Origin: Gemmatimonadaceae bacterium
Lineage (GTDB): Bacteria > Gemmatimonadota > Gemmatimonadetes > Gemmatimonadales > Gemmatimonadaceae
Length of the DNA: 33,744 nucleotides
NCBI GenBank assembly: GCA_025362035.1
Contig: JANYIN010000189.1
Span: 1-33,744, forward strand
Reading direction: 5' to 3'
Of this stretch, positions 1 through 9,436 are shown one piece after another. Under the pieces are notes generated by a model, which did not search any database, was not told the DNA's origin, and saw nothing but the letters and a program-made list of their open reading frames with translations. Each line of letters opens with the position of its first letter. The first letter of the stretch is position 1. The translations under genes were made by a program, and so were the position numbers.

Positions 1-590
1 GCAAGGCGGACCTCGCCACCGGCATCTACAACTACTACAGCACCGCCGCTGGCGAGACGCGCTACCCCGTGGCCGATGCGAACATCTATTTGAATCCGTC
101 CGTGGGTGACAGCATTCAGCCCGGCGATGCGCGAGCGTCCAAGATCACCACGGTGGCGTCCAAGTCGCTGTTCGGCGTGACGTCCAGGTACAAGTCGCCG
201 CTCACCGATCCCGCCAACCTCACGCAGCCCGCGGCGGTCATTACGGTAGCGGAAGCGGTCCTCCTCCGCGCGCAGGTGAAGATCGAGCTCGGTGACCTCG
301 CGGGCGCCACCGCGGACATCAACCTGGTCCACACCATCGACGGCGGCCTGCCGCCCATTGCCGTGCCGGCCACCAAGGCGGATGCCATTACTGCCCTGCT
401 GTACGAAAAGCGCTATGAGCTGCTTGCGTCGGGCCCACAGCGTCTGGTGGATCTCCGGGCGTACAGCCGCCTCAACGCGGCGTATTTGAAGAAGGAGCTC
501 GCGGGCGACATCTTCCAGTCCGCGCTGCCAATTCCGAAGCGCGAGCTGGACACCCGCGGTGTGACGTCCATTACGCCCACCTGCTCGTAA
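1..590 (+). CDS. SusD/RagB-family outer-membrane nutrient-binding lipoprotein, C-terminal part
   Basis: The reading frame is open from base 3 to the TAA at 588-590, so only about the last 195 residues are in the window; the GTG at 69 is internal and not a start. The sequence resembles the SusD C-terminal region: a helical segment with AEAVLLRAQVKIELGDLAGA (TPR-like), then a short helix with LLYEKRYELLASGPQRLVDLR, the typical 'E+R.E+ ..G.R..DL+R' signature, and the closing 'F..PIPK.E+D' motif seen here as ALPIPKRELDTRG. SusD proteins sit on the outer-membrane surface and pass glycans or other oligomers to a SusC/TonB-dependent channel. A SusC partner would be expected upstream, outside the window. 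The gene is followed directly by a strong terminator, so it ends its operon. Family assignment is fairly secure; the substrate is unknown. Confidence 0.85.
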   Translation, partial: KADLATGIYNYYSTAAGETRYPVADANIYLNPSVGDSIQPGDARASKITTVASKSLFGVTSRYKSPLTDPANLTQPAAVITVAEAVLLRAQVKIELGDLAGATADINLVHTIDGGLPPIAVPATKADAITALLYEKRYELLASGPQRLVDLRAYSRLNAAYLKKELAGDIFQSALPIPKRELDTRGVTSITPTCS

Positions 591-616
591 CGTGCCGGCA
601 GGTTTCAGATAAACAG

Positions 617-650
617 GAACGGCCCCGACGCAGTGTCGGGGCCGTTCTTC
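617..650 (+). terminator. Intrinsic terminator after the SusD-like gene
   Basis: A perfect 13-bp stem pairs 617-629 (GAACGGCCCCGAC) with 635-647 around a 5-base loop (GCAGT) and is followed by a short TTC-rich tail. It lies 26 bases after the SusD-like stop codon and before the next gene, as expected for a Rho-independent terminator. The T-tract is short, but the stem is very stable. Confidence 0.85.
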
Positions 651-685
651 TGATACCACCGCAGTCGCCACCCGTGGAGCATCGC

Positions 686-1078
686 ATGCGCCGTCCGCTT
701 GCCGTCGTGCTGGGAGCACTCCTTGTGGCGGCCGCGTGCCGTACGCAGCCCGCGGAACGACCGTCCACACGCGCCCTGCACAATGTCATCACGGAAGAGG
801 AGATCGATTCCGCCAAGGCCAGCAACGTCTACGAGCTGATTGCCCGGCTCCACGCGGAATTTCTGCGAGATCGCGGACGGGTCTCGCTCAGGGGCAATAC
901 GCGCGAGCGCGCCGTGGTCTTCATCAACGATCAGGAGTACGGAATTCCCGAATCGATGCGCAACCTGCCGCCGGAACGATTCTCGGAGATCAAATTCTTC
1001 CCGGGTATCGACGCCGTCGTTCGGTTTGGCGCGCAATACGGCGGTGGCGTCATTCAGCTGATCTCGCGGAGCCAGTAG
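686..1078 (+). CDS. Small lipoprotein with a TonB-receptor plug-like domain
   Basis: The ATG at 686 is preferred over the GTG at 674, since GGAG at 676-679 sits 6 bases upstream and the protein then begins with a clean lipoprotein signal (MRRPLAVVLGALLVAAAC, lipobox AAAC). The mature part, about 110 residues, has the layout of a plug domain from a TonB-dependent receptor: a helix (NVYELIARLHAEFLRDRG), a strand with SLRGN, a 'VVFINDQEYG' strand-turn, 'LPPERFSEIKFFPGIDAVVRFG' and a final 'GGGVIQLISR'. There is no beta-barrel, so this cannot be a receptor alone. Its role is unknown; it could modulate a TonB-dependent channel. It ends 16 bases from the convergent neighbour. Plug resemblance is seen in the sequence; function is inference. 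Confidence 0.75.
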   Translation: MRRPLAVVLGALLVAAACRTQPAERPSTRALHNVITEEEIDSAKASNVYELIARLHAEFLRDRGRVSLRGNTRERAVVFINDQEYGIPESMRNLPPERFSEIKFFPGIDAVVRFGAQYGGGVIQLISRSQ

Positions 1079-1093
1079 CGGCCCGGCAGACGC

Positions 1094-1651
1094 TCAGCGC
1101 TCCTCACATGTGTTCGTTTCCACGCGCTCCAGAAAGCTCACCGGGCGCTCCGTCCGTGGAACCTTCACCACGTCCACCGGGGAGATCACTTCTGCCAGGC
1201 ACCCGCAACGCGCGCCACGATGGCGCTCGCGAACGAGCGCGTAAATCCGCTTCTCCTGATCCCGATACACGGTGTCGATGCTGATGGCGTAGCCGAGGCA
1301 GGGATGCTCGCCCATACCGACTACCAGCAGCATTTCCCGCGTGAAGTCCACCTTGGGGCGCACGGTGCGGTCGTCGCGTCCCAGGATCCGCGTCCAGACC
1401 TGGTTGTAGTCCGTGGTGTCCATCACCACCAACCGCATGGCCGACGGAATTCTGCTGCCTGCCACTTTGTACACGTGATCGAGCGACGTGTAGGGTTCCG
1501 GCTTGCTCTGTTCGGCGCGCGCCGTGGCCTCCCCTCGCGACACCGTGGGGGCGTTGCCCACCGGGTCCGGACCCTGCCGACTGCTGGGCGGAGTCGAGTG
1601 GCATGCGGCAGCGATGCCGGCGATGGTGACGACGAGGGCGAGACGGCGCAT
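1094..1651 (-). CDS. Lipoprotein with PrcB_C-like domain
   Basis: This 185-residue protein starts at an ATG with a GGAG box about 6 bases upstream (in CTGGAGCGCGT). Residues 1-17 form a lipoprotein signal ending in IAAAC. A polar linker follows to about residue 55. The C-terminal half resembles the PrcB_C domain, named from PrcB, a component that stabilises the Treponema PrcA/PrtP protease complex: VDFTREMLLVVGMGEHPCLGYAISI, then a strand with RIYALVRE, and a closing VDVVKVPRTERPVSFLER. Two extra cysteine pairs (HPCLG, ARCGCL, NTCEER) could form disulfides in the periplasm. No protease is adjacent, so a protease-partner role is not supported by context. Fold assignment is moderate; function unknown. 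Confidence 0.7.
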   Translation of the reverse strand: MRRLALVVTIAGIAAACHSTPPSSRQGPDPVGNAPTVSRGEATARAEQSKPEPYTSLDHVYKVAGSRIPSAMRLVVMDTTDYNQVWTRILGRDDRTVRPKVDFTREMLLVVGMGEHPCLGYAISIDTVYRDQEKRIYALVRERHRGARCGCLAEVISPVDVVKVPRTERPVSFLERVETNTCEER

Positions 1652-1788
1652 ACGCGCTCCAGGGCAAGGTCAGCGGCGAGAATTGGTCCGGCGATAGGAG
1701 TATCGACGCGTGCCGAGCAGAGTTGAGCGCATGGGAAAGCTGACTCAAGTGGCAGTGCGCCTCCAGCGCCACCGAGCTCGCCGCCCCT

Positions 1789-3693
1789 CTAGCGGTACCC
1801 CGCCGCCTGCATCTCGAACAGCTCGGCGTACAACCCGCCGCCCGCCACCAACGACTCGTGTGTTCCGTTCTCGATCACCTTCCCCTGACCCAGCACCACG
1901 ATCCGGTCCGCCATGCGCACGGTGGAGAACCGGTGCGAGATCACCACCGCCATCCGCCCCGCCATCAGTTGATTGAAGCGGACGAAGACTTCGTACTCCG
2001 CGCGAGCATCGAGCGCCGCGGTCGGCTCATCGAGAATCAGCAGTTGCGCCGAGCGCATGTAGGCGCGGGCGAGCGCGATCTTCTGCCACTCGCCGCCCGA
2101 AAGATCCACACCGTCGTCGAAGCGCCGCCCGAGCATCTGGCGGTACCCATCGGCGAAACGGGGCAGGAGACTCGACGCCAACGAGCGGTCCGCCGCTTCC
2201 ACGAGTGCTGGAGGTGGAACGCGCCCATCCGCCACCGTCGTGTCACGCACCTGCGCCAGGTAGTCGCTCACGCCCTCGATCTCGCCCACGCCCACGTTCT
2301 CGTCGAAGCGCATGTCGTACCGCACGAAGTCCTGGAAGATCACGCCGATGGCCTCCCGCAGGGAGGCGAGGTCGTAGTCGCGCACATCAACGCCGTCCAG
2401 CAGGATGCGGCCTTCCGAAGGGTCGTACAGCCGCGCGAGCAGCTTGGTGATGGTGGTCTTTCCGGCGCCGTTCTCGCCCACGAGGGCGATTCGCTCGCCC
2501 CGTCCGATGGTGAGGGTCACGTGCCGGATCGCCCAACGATCGCTGCCTGGATACTGGAACCCCACGTCCTCGAACGCGAAGCCACTGCGAATCGGGTCCG
2601 GCACGAGTGCCGCGCCGGGTCGCGACTTGATGTGCGGCTCCATCTCGAAGAACACGAAGAGGTCCTTGAGATAGAGGCTCTGCTCGTAGATGTCACTCGC
2701 CGACAGCAGCAGCCGCTGGATGAGGTCGCGGCTGCGGCTGAAGGCGGCCGCGAGAAAAGTGAGCGTGCCGATCGTAATGGACCCTGCCACGGCGTGCAGG
2801 AGAATCGTGACGTAGGCGCCGTAGTACCCCAGCGTGCCGACGAGCGACAGCAACGCGCTCGCGACGCTCTTCTGGACGCTGAGCCGCTTGTTCTCCTCGT
2901 AGTAGCGCTGCGACAGGGCGGCGTAGCGGTCGCTCAACCAGCCGGCCAGGCCGAACATCTGCACTTCCTTCGCTGTCTTGTCGCTCGCACCCACATAGCG
3001 CAAATAGTCGAGTTCTCGCCGTTCGGGCGTGCGGCGGAACAGCAGGGAATAACTCAAGGCCGCAAAGTGCGTTTCGCCCAGAAAGCTGGGGAGGATCGCG
3101 ACGGTCAACAGCAGTAGCAACCACGGGTTGTGCACGATGAGCGCCGCGGCGAGCGTCGCGAGCGTCAATAGGTCCTGCGTCATCGACAACAGCATCGCGA
3201 TGAGCCCGATGCGCGCCGTCGTCTGCCGACGCGCACGGTCGAGATGATCGTAGAACACCGGGTCTTCGAATTGCGCCAGGTCGAGCGTGGCGGCGTGCCG
3301 CATCAGCCGCACGCTGATGTAGTTCGAGAAGAGATCGCCCAGTAGCGATTCGATCAGCGACGACGCGCGCGCCAACAGCTCCCCAAGCACGACGATGCCG
3401 AGTTCCAGTCCGAGCACCCGCCAGAGCGGCACGAGGGACGCGCCCGGTGCCTGCGCCAGATGGACCACCTGGTCGATGATCAACTTGGCCGCCCACAAGG
3501 CGGCCACCGGCACGACGCTGCGGACCAGGCGCAGCACGATCATCGATGCCGCGTACCGGCGATGTGTCTGCCACACCAGTCGGAGCAGCGCGGGTAGATA
3601 GCGCAGCGCGGCGAGGCGGTCTCTCCATCCCTTGGGACGCAATTCCTCGGGCAGCGGCTTCACGCGCTGCCGCAGGGATACGGACGCAGTCAT
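1789..3693 (-). CDS. ABC exporter, fused transmembrane and ATPase domains
   Basis: This 634-residue half-transporter has a six-helix ABC-exporter membrane domain (about residues 45-340) followed by a nucleotide-binding domain. Motifs visible are Walker A GENGAGKTT with Lys412, the Q-loop in GVIFQDF, signature LSGGEWQK, Walker B LLILDEP with Asp555/Glu556, and the switch His in VVISHRFS. It probably works as a homodimer exporting a lipid, peptide or drug from the inner membrane. Length and layout are normal for the MsbA/LmrA type. It is transcribed divergently from the APC permease, with 54 bases between starts. A TAGGTT hexamer lies 6 bases upstream of the ATG, so the mRNA may be leaderless. 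Substrate cannot be deduced. Confidence 0.92.
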   Translation of the reverse strand: MTASVSLRQRVKPLPEELRPKGWRDRLAALRYLPALLRLVWQTHRRYAASMIVLRLVRSVVPVAALWAAKLIIDQVVHLAQAPGASLVPLWRVLGLELGIVVLGELLARASSLIESLLGDLFSNYISVRLMRHAATLDLAQFEDPVFYDHLDRARRQTTARIGLIAMLLSMTQDLLTLATLAAALIVHNPWLLLLLTVAILPSFLGETHFAALSYSLLFRRTPERRELDYLRYVGASDKTAKEVQMFGLAGWLSDRYAALSQRYYEENKRLSVQKSVASALLSLVGTLGYYGAYVTILLHAVAGSITIGTLTFLAAAFSRSRDLIQRLLLSASDIYEQSLYLKDLFVFFEMEPHIKSRPGAALVPDPIRSGFAFEDVGFQYPGSDRWAIRHVTLTIGRGERIALVGENGAGKTTITKLLARLYDPSEGRILLDGVDVRDYDLASLREAIGVIFQDFVRYDMRFDENVGVGEIEGVSDYLAQVRDTTVADGRVPPPALVEAADRSLASSLLPRFADGYRQMLGRRFDDGVDLSGGEWQKIALARAYMRSAQLLILDEPTAALDARAEYEVFVRFNQLMAGRMAVVISHRFSTVRMADRIVVLGQGKVIENGTHESLVAGGGLYAELFEMQAAGYR

Positions 3694-3699
3694 CGGTAC

Positions 3700-3705
3700 A
3701 ACCTA
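3700..3705 (-). promoter_or_regulatory. Candidate -10 box for the ABC exporter
   Basis: On the minus strand, TAGGTT is followed by 6 bases (GTACCG) and then the ATG of the exporter. A TANNNT hexamer this close to the start would place transcription initiation at or next to the start codon, and I see no Shine-Dalgarno sequence. No convincing -35 box is visible. Confidence 0.35.
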
Positions 3706-3747
3706 ATCCGCGTTGCCCACGTGAAGGCGGTCTGCCACTTTGCGTGA

Positions 3748-5079
3748 ATGAAGCTTGCCCGATCGCTGACGACGCTGTCCCTGGTATTCATCCTGTTCTT
3801 CTGTACGTCCGGTGGTGCCTTCACCACCGAGACGCTCGTGAAGTCCGTGGGTCCGGGACTGGCGCTACTCATCCTGGTGCTGGTGCCGCTTGTCTATTCG
3901 TTGCCCGAAGTACTCATCGTCGGGGAACTTGCCAGCATGCTGCCGCTCGAGGGAGGATACTACCGCTGGGTGGGGCGCGCGTTCGGCCCGTTCTGGGCGT
4001 TCCAGAACGGCTGGCTCACGTGGATGTATTCGCTCGTGGACATGGCCCTCTATCCGAAGTTGTTCCTCACGTACCTGGCGTACTTTGCCCCGCATCTCGC
4101 GCCGTCCACGGCGTGGATGATCGGCCTCCTCGTGATCTGGGTGCCCACCCTGCTCAACATCATGGGATCGGCTCGCGTGGGCAGAGGCTCCGTGATCGCG
4201 GGGCTCTTCGTCCTCGGGGCGTTCCTCGCCATTGCCATCGTCGCGGCTCCGCATGCGACCCATGTTCCCTGGCGCCCATTCGCCGCCCCGGGCCGCGCCG
4301 GCACTGGCGGCGTGGCGGTCGGTCTGTCAATCGCGCTCTGGAACTACATCGGGTGGGACAATGCATCCACGGTGCAGGGTGAGGTCCGCGATGCCACGCG
4401 TAGCTATCCGAAAGCGCTCTCGTTGGCGCTGCCGATGGTGGCGGCCGGCTATCTGGTTCCCCTCCTCGCCACGCTGTCGGCAACGAACTGGACCGCGTGG
4501 ACGGAAGGCGGCTGGCCCGCCATCGCGCTCGCCTCGGGGGGTCGGTTGGGTCCCGTGCTTGCCGCGTGGGTGGCGCTCGCGGGGATGGTGAGCCCGCTGG
4601 CCCTGTTCAGCGCCTTGCTGCTGTCCTATTCGCGCATCCCGTTTGTCATGGCCGTGGACGGGCTGCTTCCAAGCGCACTCGCCCGCACCGACGCGCGAGG
4701 AACGCCGCGCAACGCCGTGCTGGGCGCCGCCGTCTGCTACTCCTCGTTCATGCTGGTGTCCTTCGGGACGCTCGTGATTGCCGACGTGCTCCTCTACTCG
4801 CTGGCGCTCATGCTGGAATTCGCGTCGCTCGTGCGGTTGCGCCGTCGCGAGCCTGATCTGCGCGGCGCCTTTCGCGTCCCGCTCGGGACCGCCGGCGTCA
4901 CGGTGCTGGCGACGCTTCCGTTGTGCGTGCTGGCCCTGGTGGTCGGAGTCAGCTTCGCCGACGGTGAATTTGGATTGCCAGCCATCCTCGGAACGATTGC
5001 GGCCATCGGCCTCGGTCCGCTCCTGTATGCGGCCGCGAGCCGCCACCGCTCTCGCACGCGTCCGGCGGCAATCGGCTGA
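3748..5079 (+). CDS. APC-superfamily amino acid/amine permease
   Basis: The 443-residue protein is hydrophobic throughout, with about 12 predicted membrane helices and little soluble sequence, as usual for APC transporters. The N-terminal helix pair contains the family's substrate-site signature region (FTTETLVKSVGPGLALLILV, then LPEVLIVGELASMLPLEGGYYRWVGRAFGPFWAFQNGW). Internal features such as SIALWNYIGWDNASTVQGEVRDATRSYPKAL match the conserved 'W.Y.G.....+.+E.+.P.+..P+A' segment. It should act as a proton-coupled amino acid or polyamine symporter or exchanger in the inner membrane. It resembles the plant and bacterial polyamine/amino acid branch, but a specific substrate is not claimed. 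It is divergent from the ABC exporter and 91 bases upstream of the kinase. Confidence 0.88.
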   Translation: MKLARSLTTLSLVFILFFCTSGGAFTTETLVKSVGPGLALLILVLVPLVYSLPEVLIVGELASMLPLEGGYYRWVGRAFGPFWAFQNGWLTWMYSLVDMALYPKLFLTYLAYFAPHLAPSTAWMIGLLVIWVPTLLNIMGSARVGRGSVIAGLFVLGAFLAIAIVAAPHATHVPWRPFAAPGRAGTGGVAVGLSIALWNYIGWDNASTVQGEVRDATRSYPKALSLALPMVAAGYLVPLLATLSATNWTAWTEGGWPAIALASGGRLGPVLAAWVALAGMVSPLALFSALLLSYSRIPFVMAVDGLLPSALARTDARGTPRNAVLGAAVCYSSFMLVSFGTLVIADVLLYSLALMLEFASLVRLRRREPDLRGAFRVPLGTAGVTVLATLPLCVLALVVGVSFADGEFGLPAILGTIAAIGLGPLLYAAASRHRSRTRPAAIG

Positions 5080-5170
5080 TTCAAGTCGCTCTCGGCCACT
5101 GCCGATCTTTGCAATAGAGGGAGTTCGACTCTCCTGTATTCTGTGCGTCCCGTTCCTGGCCCGGTTGCCC

Positions 5171-8017
5171 GTGAGCACTTTGTCACAATTGCCGGTCGCC
5201 AATGTGGTCCGTGCCCGCGCGTTCGTGTGGTCCGAGTCGCGGCTACGCCGTGCCGCGACGGTGGTGTATGCACTGTCGGGCGCACTGGCGGTGCTCGGGC
5301 TGATCGGGTGGTATGCGAACGTGCCGCGGCTGCTACGACCTGGCCCTGATGACGCGTCGGCCCAGTTCAACTCCATCGTGTGTTTGCTGATCCTGGCGGG
5401 CGCGCTGGCCGCACTGGTACATGCCCGGCGCCGCCTGTGCCTTGCGCTGTCGACGGCCGTCGTGTGCATTGCCGGAATCACGCTCGCTGAGCACCTCACC
5501 GGATGGTCAGCCGGCATCGACCAAATGCTCTGGCATCTCGGCGTGAACCGCGCCACGATGTTGGACATGGCGCGGGTTCGCGACGGCTCCATGGGTCAAA
5601 TGCCGGCGAACAGCGCCGTCGCATTCATCTTGCTGGCGTCGGCAATGGTTCTGGTGTCGCGGGGCCCGCTCACCCAACGCCGCATGCTCGTCGGTGCCGG
5701 CGCCACGCTCGCCGCCGCCACCGCCGGCACGGTGGCGTTCGCCGGGTATCTCTTCGGCATCCCGTTGCAATACGGTTGGGGCGACTCCACGCGCATGGCC
5801 ATGTCCGGGTCCTACACGTTCCTCCTGCTGGGCTTCGGCGTGCTTGCCGCAATCGTCCTGACCGCACGGCGAGCCGGCGTGTCCGGACGGCGCATCCTTC
5901 CGCTGTTCGCGGCCACGCTCGTGGCCGTGTCGTCCCTGTTGCTGTGGGAGTCCCTACTCGATCACGACCGCGGCAACCTCGAAATCGCCATCCGCCATCA
6001 CGCCAGGGCAATGGCCAGCGCCATTGCGGTGAGCGTCGACGAGCGGGCGCGCCTCGTGGATCGGATGGCCCAACGACGGGCAGCGATGGACATCACGAAC
6101 TCCAAGGGCCGGAGCCTCGCCGCCACGCAAATCATGCGCGACTTTTCCGGTATCGTCGCCATCTTCATCGTCGATTCCGCCGGCACCATCACGTGGCAGG
6201 CGTCCGACCACGCCAGGCCCGAGGAGTCGCCCGGCCATCGCTTCGACCGCAACAGCGTGCGTTCGTCGCTGCTGCTCGACGCCCTATCGCACGAGCGCGC
6301 CATCATCTCGGCGCCTGAGGCGAGTGCACAGTCGCCGGCCAGCGTCTTCGTGGCGTCGCGAACGGCCACCGCCGCCGGCGTTGTGGATGGATACATCATC
6401 GTCGAATTGAAGCCGGGCATTCTCCTCGCGGACGTGCTCCCCGATGAGTTCGCGGGGCAATTCGGCTATCAGCTGAAGGCAGACGCCGCGCCCATCGGTA
6501 CGCGCGGCGACGTGTACAACGGCGAGTCGCATCGCTGGGTGACCACGGTGCCGGTGTCAGCGCGCGGCAGGCGCTGGGATCTCACCATCATGCCGTCCGC
6601 GCAAACGCTGGAGGAATTCTCCTCCACGCTGCCTACGACGTTCCTCTTCGCCGCATTCGCGTGCACCATCATTGCGGCGCTGATCGTCCGCGCCGCGCAG
6701 GTCGCGACGGAGCAGTCGGAGACGCTGTCACTCGTGGTGGCGCAACTTGCCGCGGAGAACGAAGCGCGCGCCCAGGCCGAAGCCGTGCGCGACCGAAACG
6801 GCGACCTGCTCAGGGCACAGTCGGAGGAGTTCGAGCGCCAGAACGAGCAGCTGCAATCCACCGCAGCCGAGCTGGCGCAGCAACGCGACGCACTGGCGCG
6901 CGAACAGGAATTCAACGCGGCGCTGGTGCGATCCACTGTGGATGCCGTCGCCGCGTTCGACCGAGAGGGATGCGTGCACGCGTGGAATCCCGCCATGGCG
7001 TCGTTGACGGGACGCCCGCTTGCGGACGCCGACGGCACCGTTATCGGCACGCTGCTGACGTTCCTGGACCATGGCGAGGAGGTCCGCCTCCTGCATGAGG
7101 CGCTGCAGGGCCGCGCCACCGAAATGACGGCCGTACGCGCGACCCACGCCGTGTGGCACGACGAGGTGTGGCTCGACCTCACCGTCACCCCCATGCGCAC
7201 GTCGGGTGGGAAGGTGGTGGGCGGCCTGATCGTGGCGCGGGATGTCACCGAGAGCCGGCGCGTGGCGGAAGTGATCCTGGCCAGCAAGGATTCAGCCGAA
7301 CACGCAAATCGCGCCAAGAGTGACTTCCTCGCGAGGATGAGTCATGAATTGCGCACGCCGCTGAACGCCGTCATCGGCTTCACCAACGTGCTGCTCCGCA
7401 AGCGGCGCGACCGCCTGGACCGTGACGCGGTCACGTTCCTCGAGCGCATCGGCGCCAACGGGCGCCATCTACTCACGCTGATCAACGAGATTCTCGATCT
7501 GTCCAAGATCGAAGCCGGCCACGAGACGGCGACCATCACGCACACCTCCATCAACGGGTTGGTGCGCGACACGATCGCCGAGCTGGATGTGCGAGCCGTA
7601 GAGGCGGGCGTACGACTGCACGTGGAGACGCCACAGCAATCGCACGCGCACACCGACCCCGCAAAGCTCAAGCAGGTGCTCATCAACCTGGTTGGCAACG
7701 CCATCAAGTTCACCCCGCACGGCGGCTCGGTCACGGTACGCATCGTGGGGGAATCGGAGATGGGCGGCGTCGAGCGCATCGAGGTCCAGGATACGGGGAT
7801 CGGCATACCCAACGATCGGCTGGACGCCATTTTCGAAGCGTTCGAGCAGGCAGATGTCCAGACGTCGGTCAAGTACGGGGGCACGGGACTGGGACTCGCC
7901 ATCTCGCGGAAGCTCTGCGCGTTGATGGGTCATCACCTCGTCGTGTCGAGCGAGCCGGGCAGCGGATCGACGTTCAGCATCATCATGGACGCGCCGCGGT
8001 CGTCCATGGCGGCCTGA
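5171..8017 (+). CDS. Membrane sensor histidine kinase (7TM, CHASE-like, PAS, HisKA, HATPase)
   Basis: The frame is open further upstream but would run into the permease gene; the GTG at 5171 is chosen (948 residues), though no strong ribosome site marks it. Residues about 25-260 contain seven likely membrane helices. A CHASE-like extracytoplasmic region follows (about 263-480, with IRHHARAMASAIAVSVDERA and IFIVDSAGTITWQ), then an eighth helix (about 490-510), a coiled coil, a PAS domain with PAC motif (about 580-700), HisKA with phospho-acceptor His725 in SHELRTP, and HATPase motifs NLVGNAIKF, DTGIGIP and GGTGLGLAIS. It would sense an external or membrane signal and autophosphorylate. No receiver domain and no response regulator gene are present, so its partner is elsewhere. 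Confidence 0.9.
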   Translation: MSTLSQLPVANVVRARAFVWSESRLRRAATVVYALSGALAVLGLIGWYANVPRLLRPGPDDASAQFNSIVCLLILAGALAALVHARRRLCLALSTAVVCIAGITLAEHLTGWSAGIDQMLWHLGVNRATMLDMARVRDGSMGQMPANSAVAFILLASAMVLVSRGPLTQRRMLVGAGATLAAATAGTVAFAGYLFGIPLQYGWGDSTRMAMSGSYTFLLLGFGVLAAIVLTARRAGVSGRRILPLFAATLVAVSSLLLWESLLDHDRGNLEIAIRHHARAMASAIAVSVDERARLVDRMAQRRAAMDITNSKGRSLAATQIMRDFSGIVAIFIVDSAGTITWQASDHARPEESPGHRFDRNSVRSSLLLDALSHERAIISAPEASAQSPASVFVASRTATAAGVVDGYIIVELKPGILLADVLPDEFAGQFGYQLKADAAPIGTRGDVYNGESHRWVTTVPVSARGRRWDLTIMPSAQTLEEFSSTLPTTFLFAAFACTIIAALIVRAAQVATEQSETLSLVVAQLAAENEARAQAEAVRDRNGDLLRAQSEEFERQNEQLQSTAAELAQQRDALAREQEFNAALVRSTVDAVAAFDREGCVHAWNPAMASLTGRPLADADGTVIGTLLTFLDHGEEVRLLHEALQGRATEMTAVRATHAVWHDEVWLDLTVTPMRTSGGKVVGGLIVARDVTESRRVAEVILASKDSAEHANRAKSDFLARMSHELRTPLNAVIGFTNVLLRKRRDRLDRDAVTFLERIGANGRHLLTLINEILDLSKIEAGHETATITHTSINGLVRDTIAELDVRAVEAGVRLHVETPQQSHAHTDPAKLKQVLINLVGNAIKFTPHGGSVTVRIVGESEMGGVERIEVQDTGIGIPNDRLDAIFEAFEQADVQTSVKYGGTGLGLAISRKLCALMGHHLVVSSEPGSGSTFSIIMDAPRSSMAA

Positions 8018-8038
8018 CAAGACTCATTCGATTGCGAG

Positions 8039-9340
8039 CTACGGGGCGGCGGGGAACACGGCGCCGCCCTTCATGACAAATCGCACGTCGCGGACAGCAT
8101 GGATGTCTCGCGTGGGATCGCCGCGCACGGCCACGAGATCAGCGTACAGGCCCGAGCGCACCGATCCGATCTGCTCCTCCATATGCAGCAGGCGCGCGTT
8201 GGTGCTCGTCGCCGCGCGCAGCGCATCCAGGGGCGACATGCCATAGTCCACCATCAGCTCCAGCTCGCGGCCATTCTCGCCGTGCGTGAACACGCCGACG
8301 TCGCTGCCGTTGCACATGGTGACGCCCGCTTCCATGGCCGCCTTGACGCTTGCGCGCTTTTCACTGATGCGCTTCGGCTCCGGGTCGCCCGCCTTCCATC
8401 CCGAATACCGCAGGATGGCGTCACCCGCGGCGACCGTGGGGCACAGCGCCACGTTGTGCTCCTTCATCAGGCGAAAGACCTCGGGCGTGCCGGCGTCCCC
8501 GTGCTCGATCGTCTCCACACCGCCGAGAATGGCGCGCCGCATCCCTTCGGGCGTGGCGGCGTGGGCAACCACGGGGCGGCCCGAGGTCTTCGCGACCTCC
8601 ACGATCTGCCTGATCTCCTCGAGTGTGAAGGTCGGGAGCGTCTCGCCGTTCGGTCCCCACCGGTAGTCCGCGTAAATCTTGATCCAGTCCGCGCCGCGTC
8701 CGATCTGATCGCGTACCACGCGGGTGAGTGCCGGTCCGTCCGCTTCTTCCGCTCCCTGCGGTACGTCCATTTCCGACGTAAAGCCGCGCGGGCCGTAACT
8801 GCCGGTCGCGACGATCGCGCGCGTGACGACGATCATGCGCGGACCCGGGATGATGCCCTGAGCGATGGCGCGCTTGAGGCCGACGTCGGCGTACCCGGCG
8901 CCTTCGGTGCCGAGGTCGCGCACGGTCGTGAAGCCAGCACGCAGCGTTTCGCGCGCATGGTTCGTGGCACGCGCCACACGGAGCGCGAGCGGTTCGCGCA
9001 GCACCTGATCGTTCCAGCTCGTCTCGTTGTACGGATGCAGCAGGAGATGAGAGTGCATCTCGATCATGCCCGGCATCAGGGTCGTGCCGGCGAGGTCGAT
9101 GCGCCGAACGTCAATGGGCGCGGTCATGCTCCCGGTCGGGCCCGCGCCCACAATCCGTTCGCCGTGCACCAACACGCTCCACCCCTCGTGCAGCTCGCGT
9201 CCGTCAAACACGCGGGAGGGAGTGAGCAGCACGGTGGCAGCGGTGTCGGTCGATCGCGTCGTTCGGCCCTGCGCCACCAGAGTCGAGGCCGATGACAGGG
9301 TAATGACGGCGGCGGCAGCGGCGATTCGGGGAAGACGCAT
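8039..9340 (-). CDS. Secreted metal-dependent amidohydrolase (imidazolonepropionase-like)
   Basis: The ATG at 9340 gives 433 residues starting with a Sec signal peptide ([20 protein letters not shown] ending near LVAQG). The upstream open frame through the repeat array is rejected as a coding extension because it would bury this signal. The mature protein is a composite beta-sandwich/TIM-barrel amidohydrolase. The usual binuclear metal ligands are visible: EMHSHLLLH (HxH), Lys in WIKIYAD, His in [10 protein letters not shown], His in ETIEHGDAG and Asp in CNGSDVGV. The C-terminus closes the sandwich ([14 protein letters not shown]). Relatives act on peptides, N-acyl amino acids or cyclic amides in the periplasm. 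It converges on the kinase gene with a 21-base gap. The substrate is not predictable. Confidence 0.9.
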   Translation of the reverse strand: MRLPRIAAAAAVITLSSASTLVAQGRTTRSTDTAATVLLTPSRVFDGRELHEGWSVLVHGERIVGAGPTGSMTAPIDVRRIDLAGTTLMPGMIEMHSHLLLHPYNETSWNDQVLREPLALRVARATNHARETLRAGFTTVRDLGTEGAGYADVGLKRAIAQGIIPGPRMIVVTRAIVATGSYGPRGFTSEMDVPQGAEEADGPALTRVVRDQIGRGADWIKIYADYRWGPNGETLPTFTLEEIRQIVEVAKTSGRPVVAHAATPEGMRRAILGGVETIEHGDAGTPEVFRLMKEHNVALCPTVAAGDAILRYSGWKAGDPEPKRISEKRASVKAAMEAGVTMCNGSDVGVFTHGENGRELELMVDYGMSPLDALRAATSTNARLLHMEEQIGSVRSGLYADLVAVRGDPTRDIHAVRDVRFVMKGGAVFPAAP

Positions 9341-9436
9341 GGTGGCCAGGTTGGGGGAGTGCGAATGATGCGCAGCGGGTTGGGCCCGCGCGAGTCTCGT
9401 CCGCTGGTCCATGCCGGGGAAATCGAACCTCACTTC

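Noticed and set aside
605-1036. Minus-strand ORF opposite the plug-like lipoprotein
   Set aside because: Antisense shadow with no recognisable domain, running through the terminator stem.
5119-5135. tRNA T-arm-like hairpin (GGGAG, TTCGACT loop, CTCCT)
   Set aside because: No matching acceptor stem, D-arm or anticodon arm is found upstream; it is probably chance in the 91-base gap before the kinase gene.
4778-5170. Kinase start upstream inside the APC permease gene
   Set aside because: It overlaps the permease coding end and the added residues are basic, serine-rich and unlike any domain.
5171-5186. CRP-like site (GTGA then TCAC)
   Set aside because: The spacing is 8 bases, not the 6 of CRP sites, and it lies inside the proposed kinase coding start.
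3865-5592. Long minus-strand ORFs opposite the permease and kinase genes
   Set aside because: They are low-complexity, Arg/His-rich shadows produced by high GC in the third codon position of the real genes.
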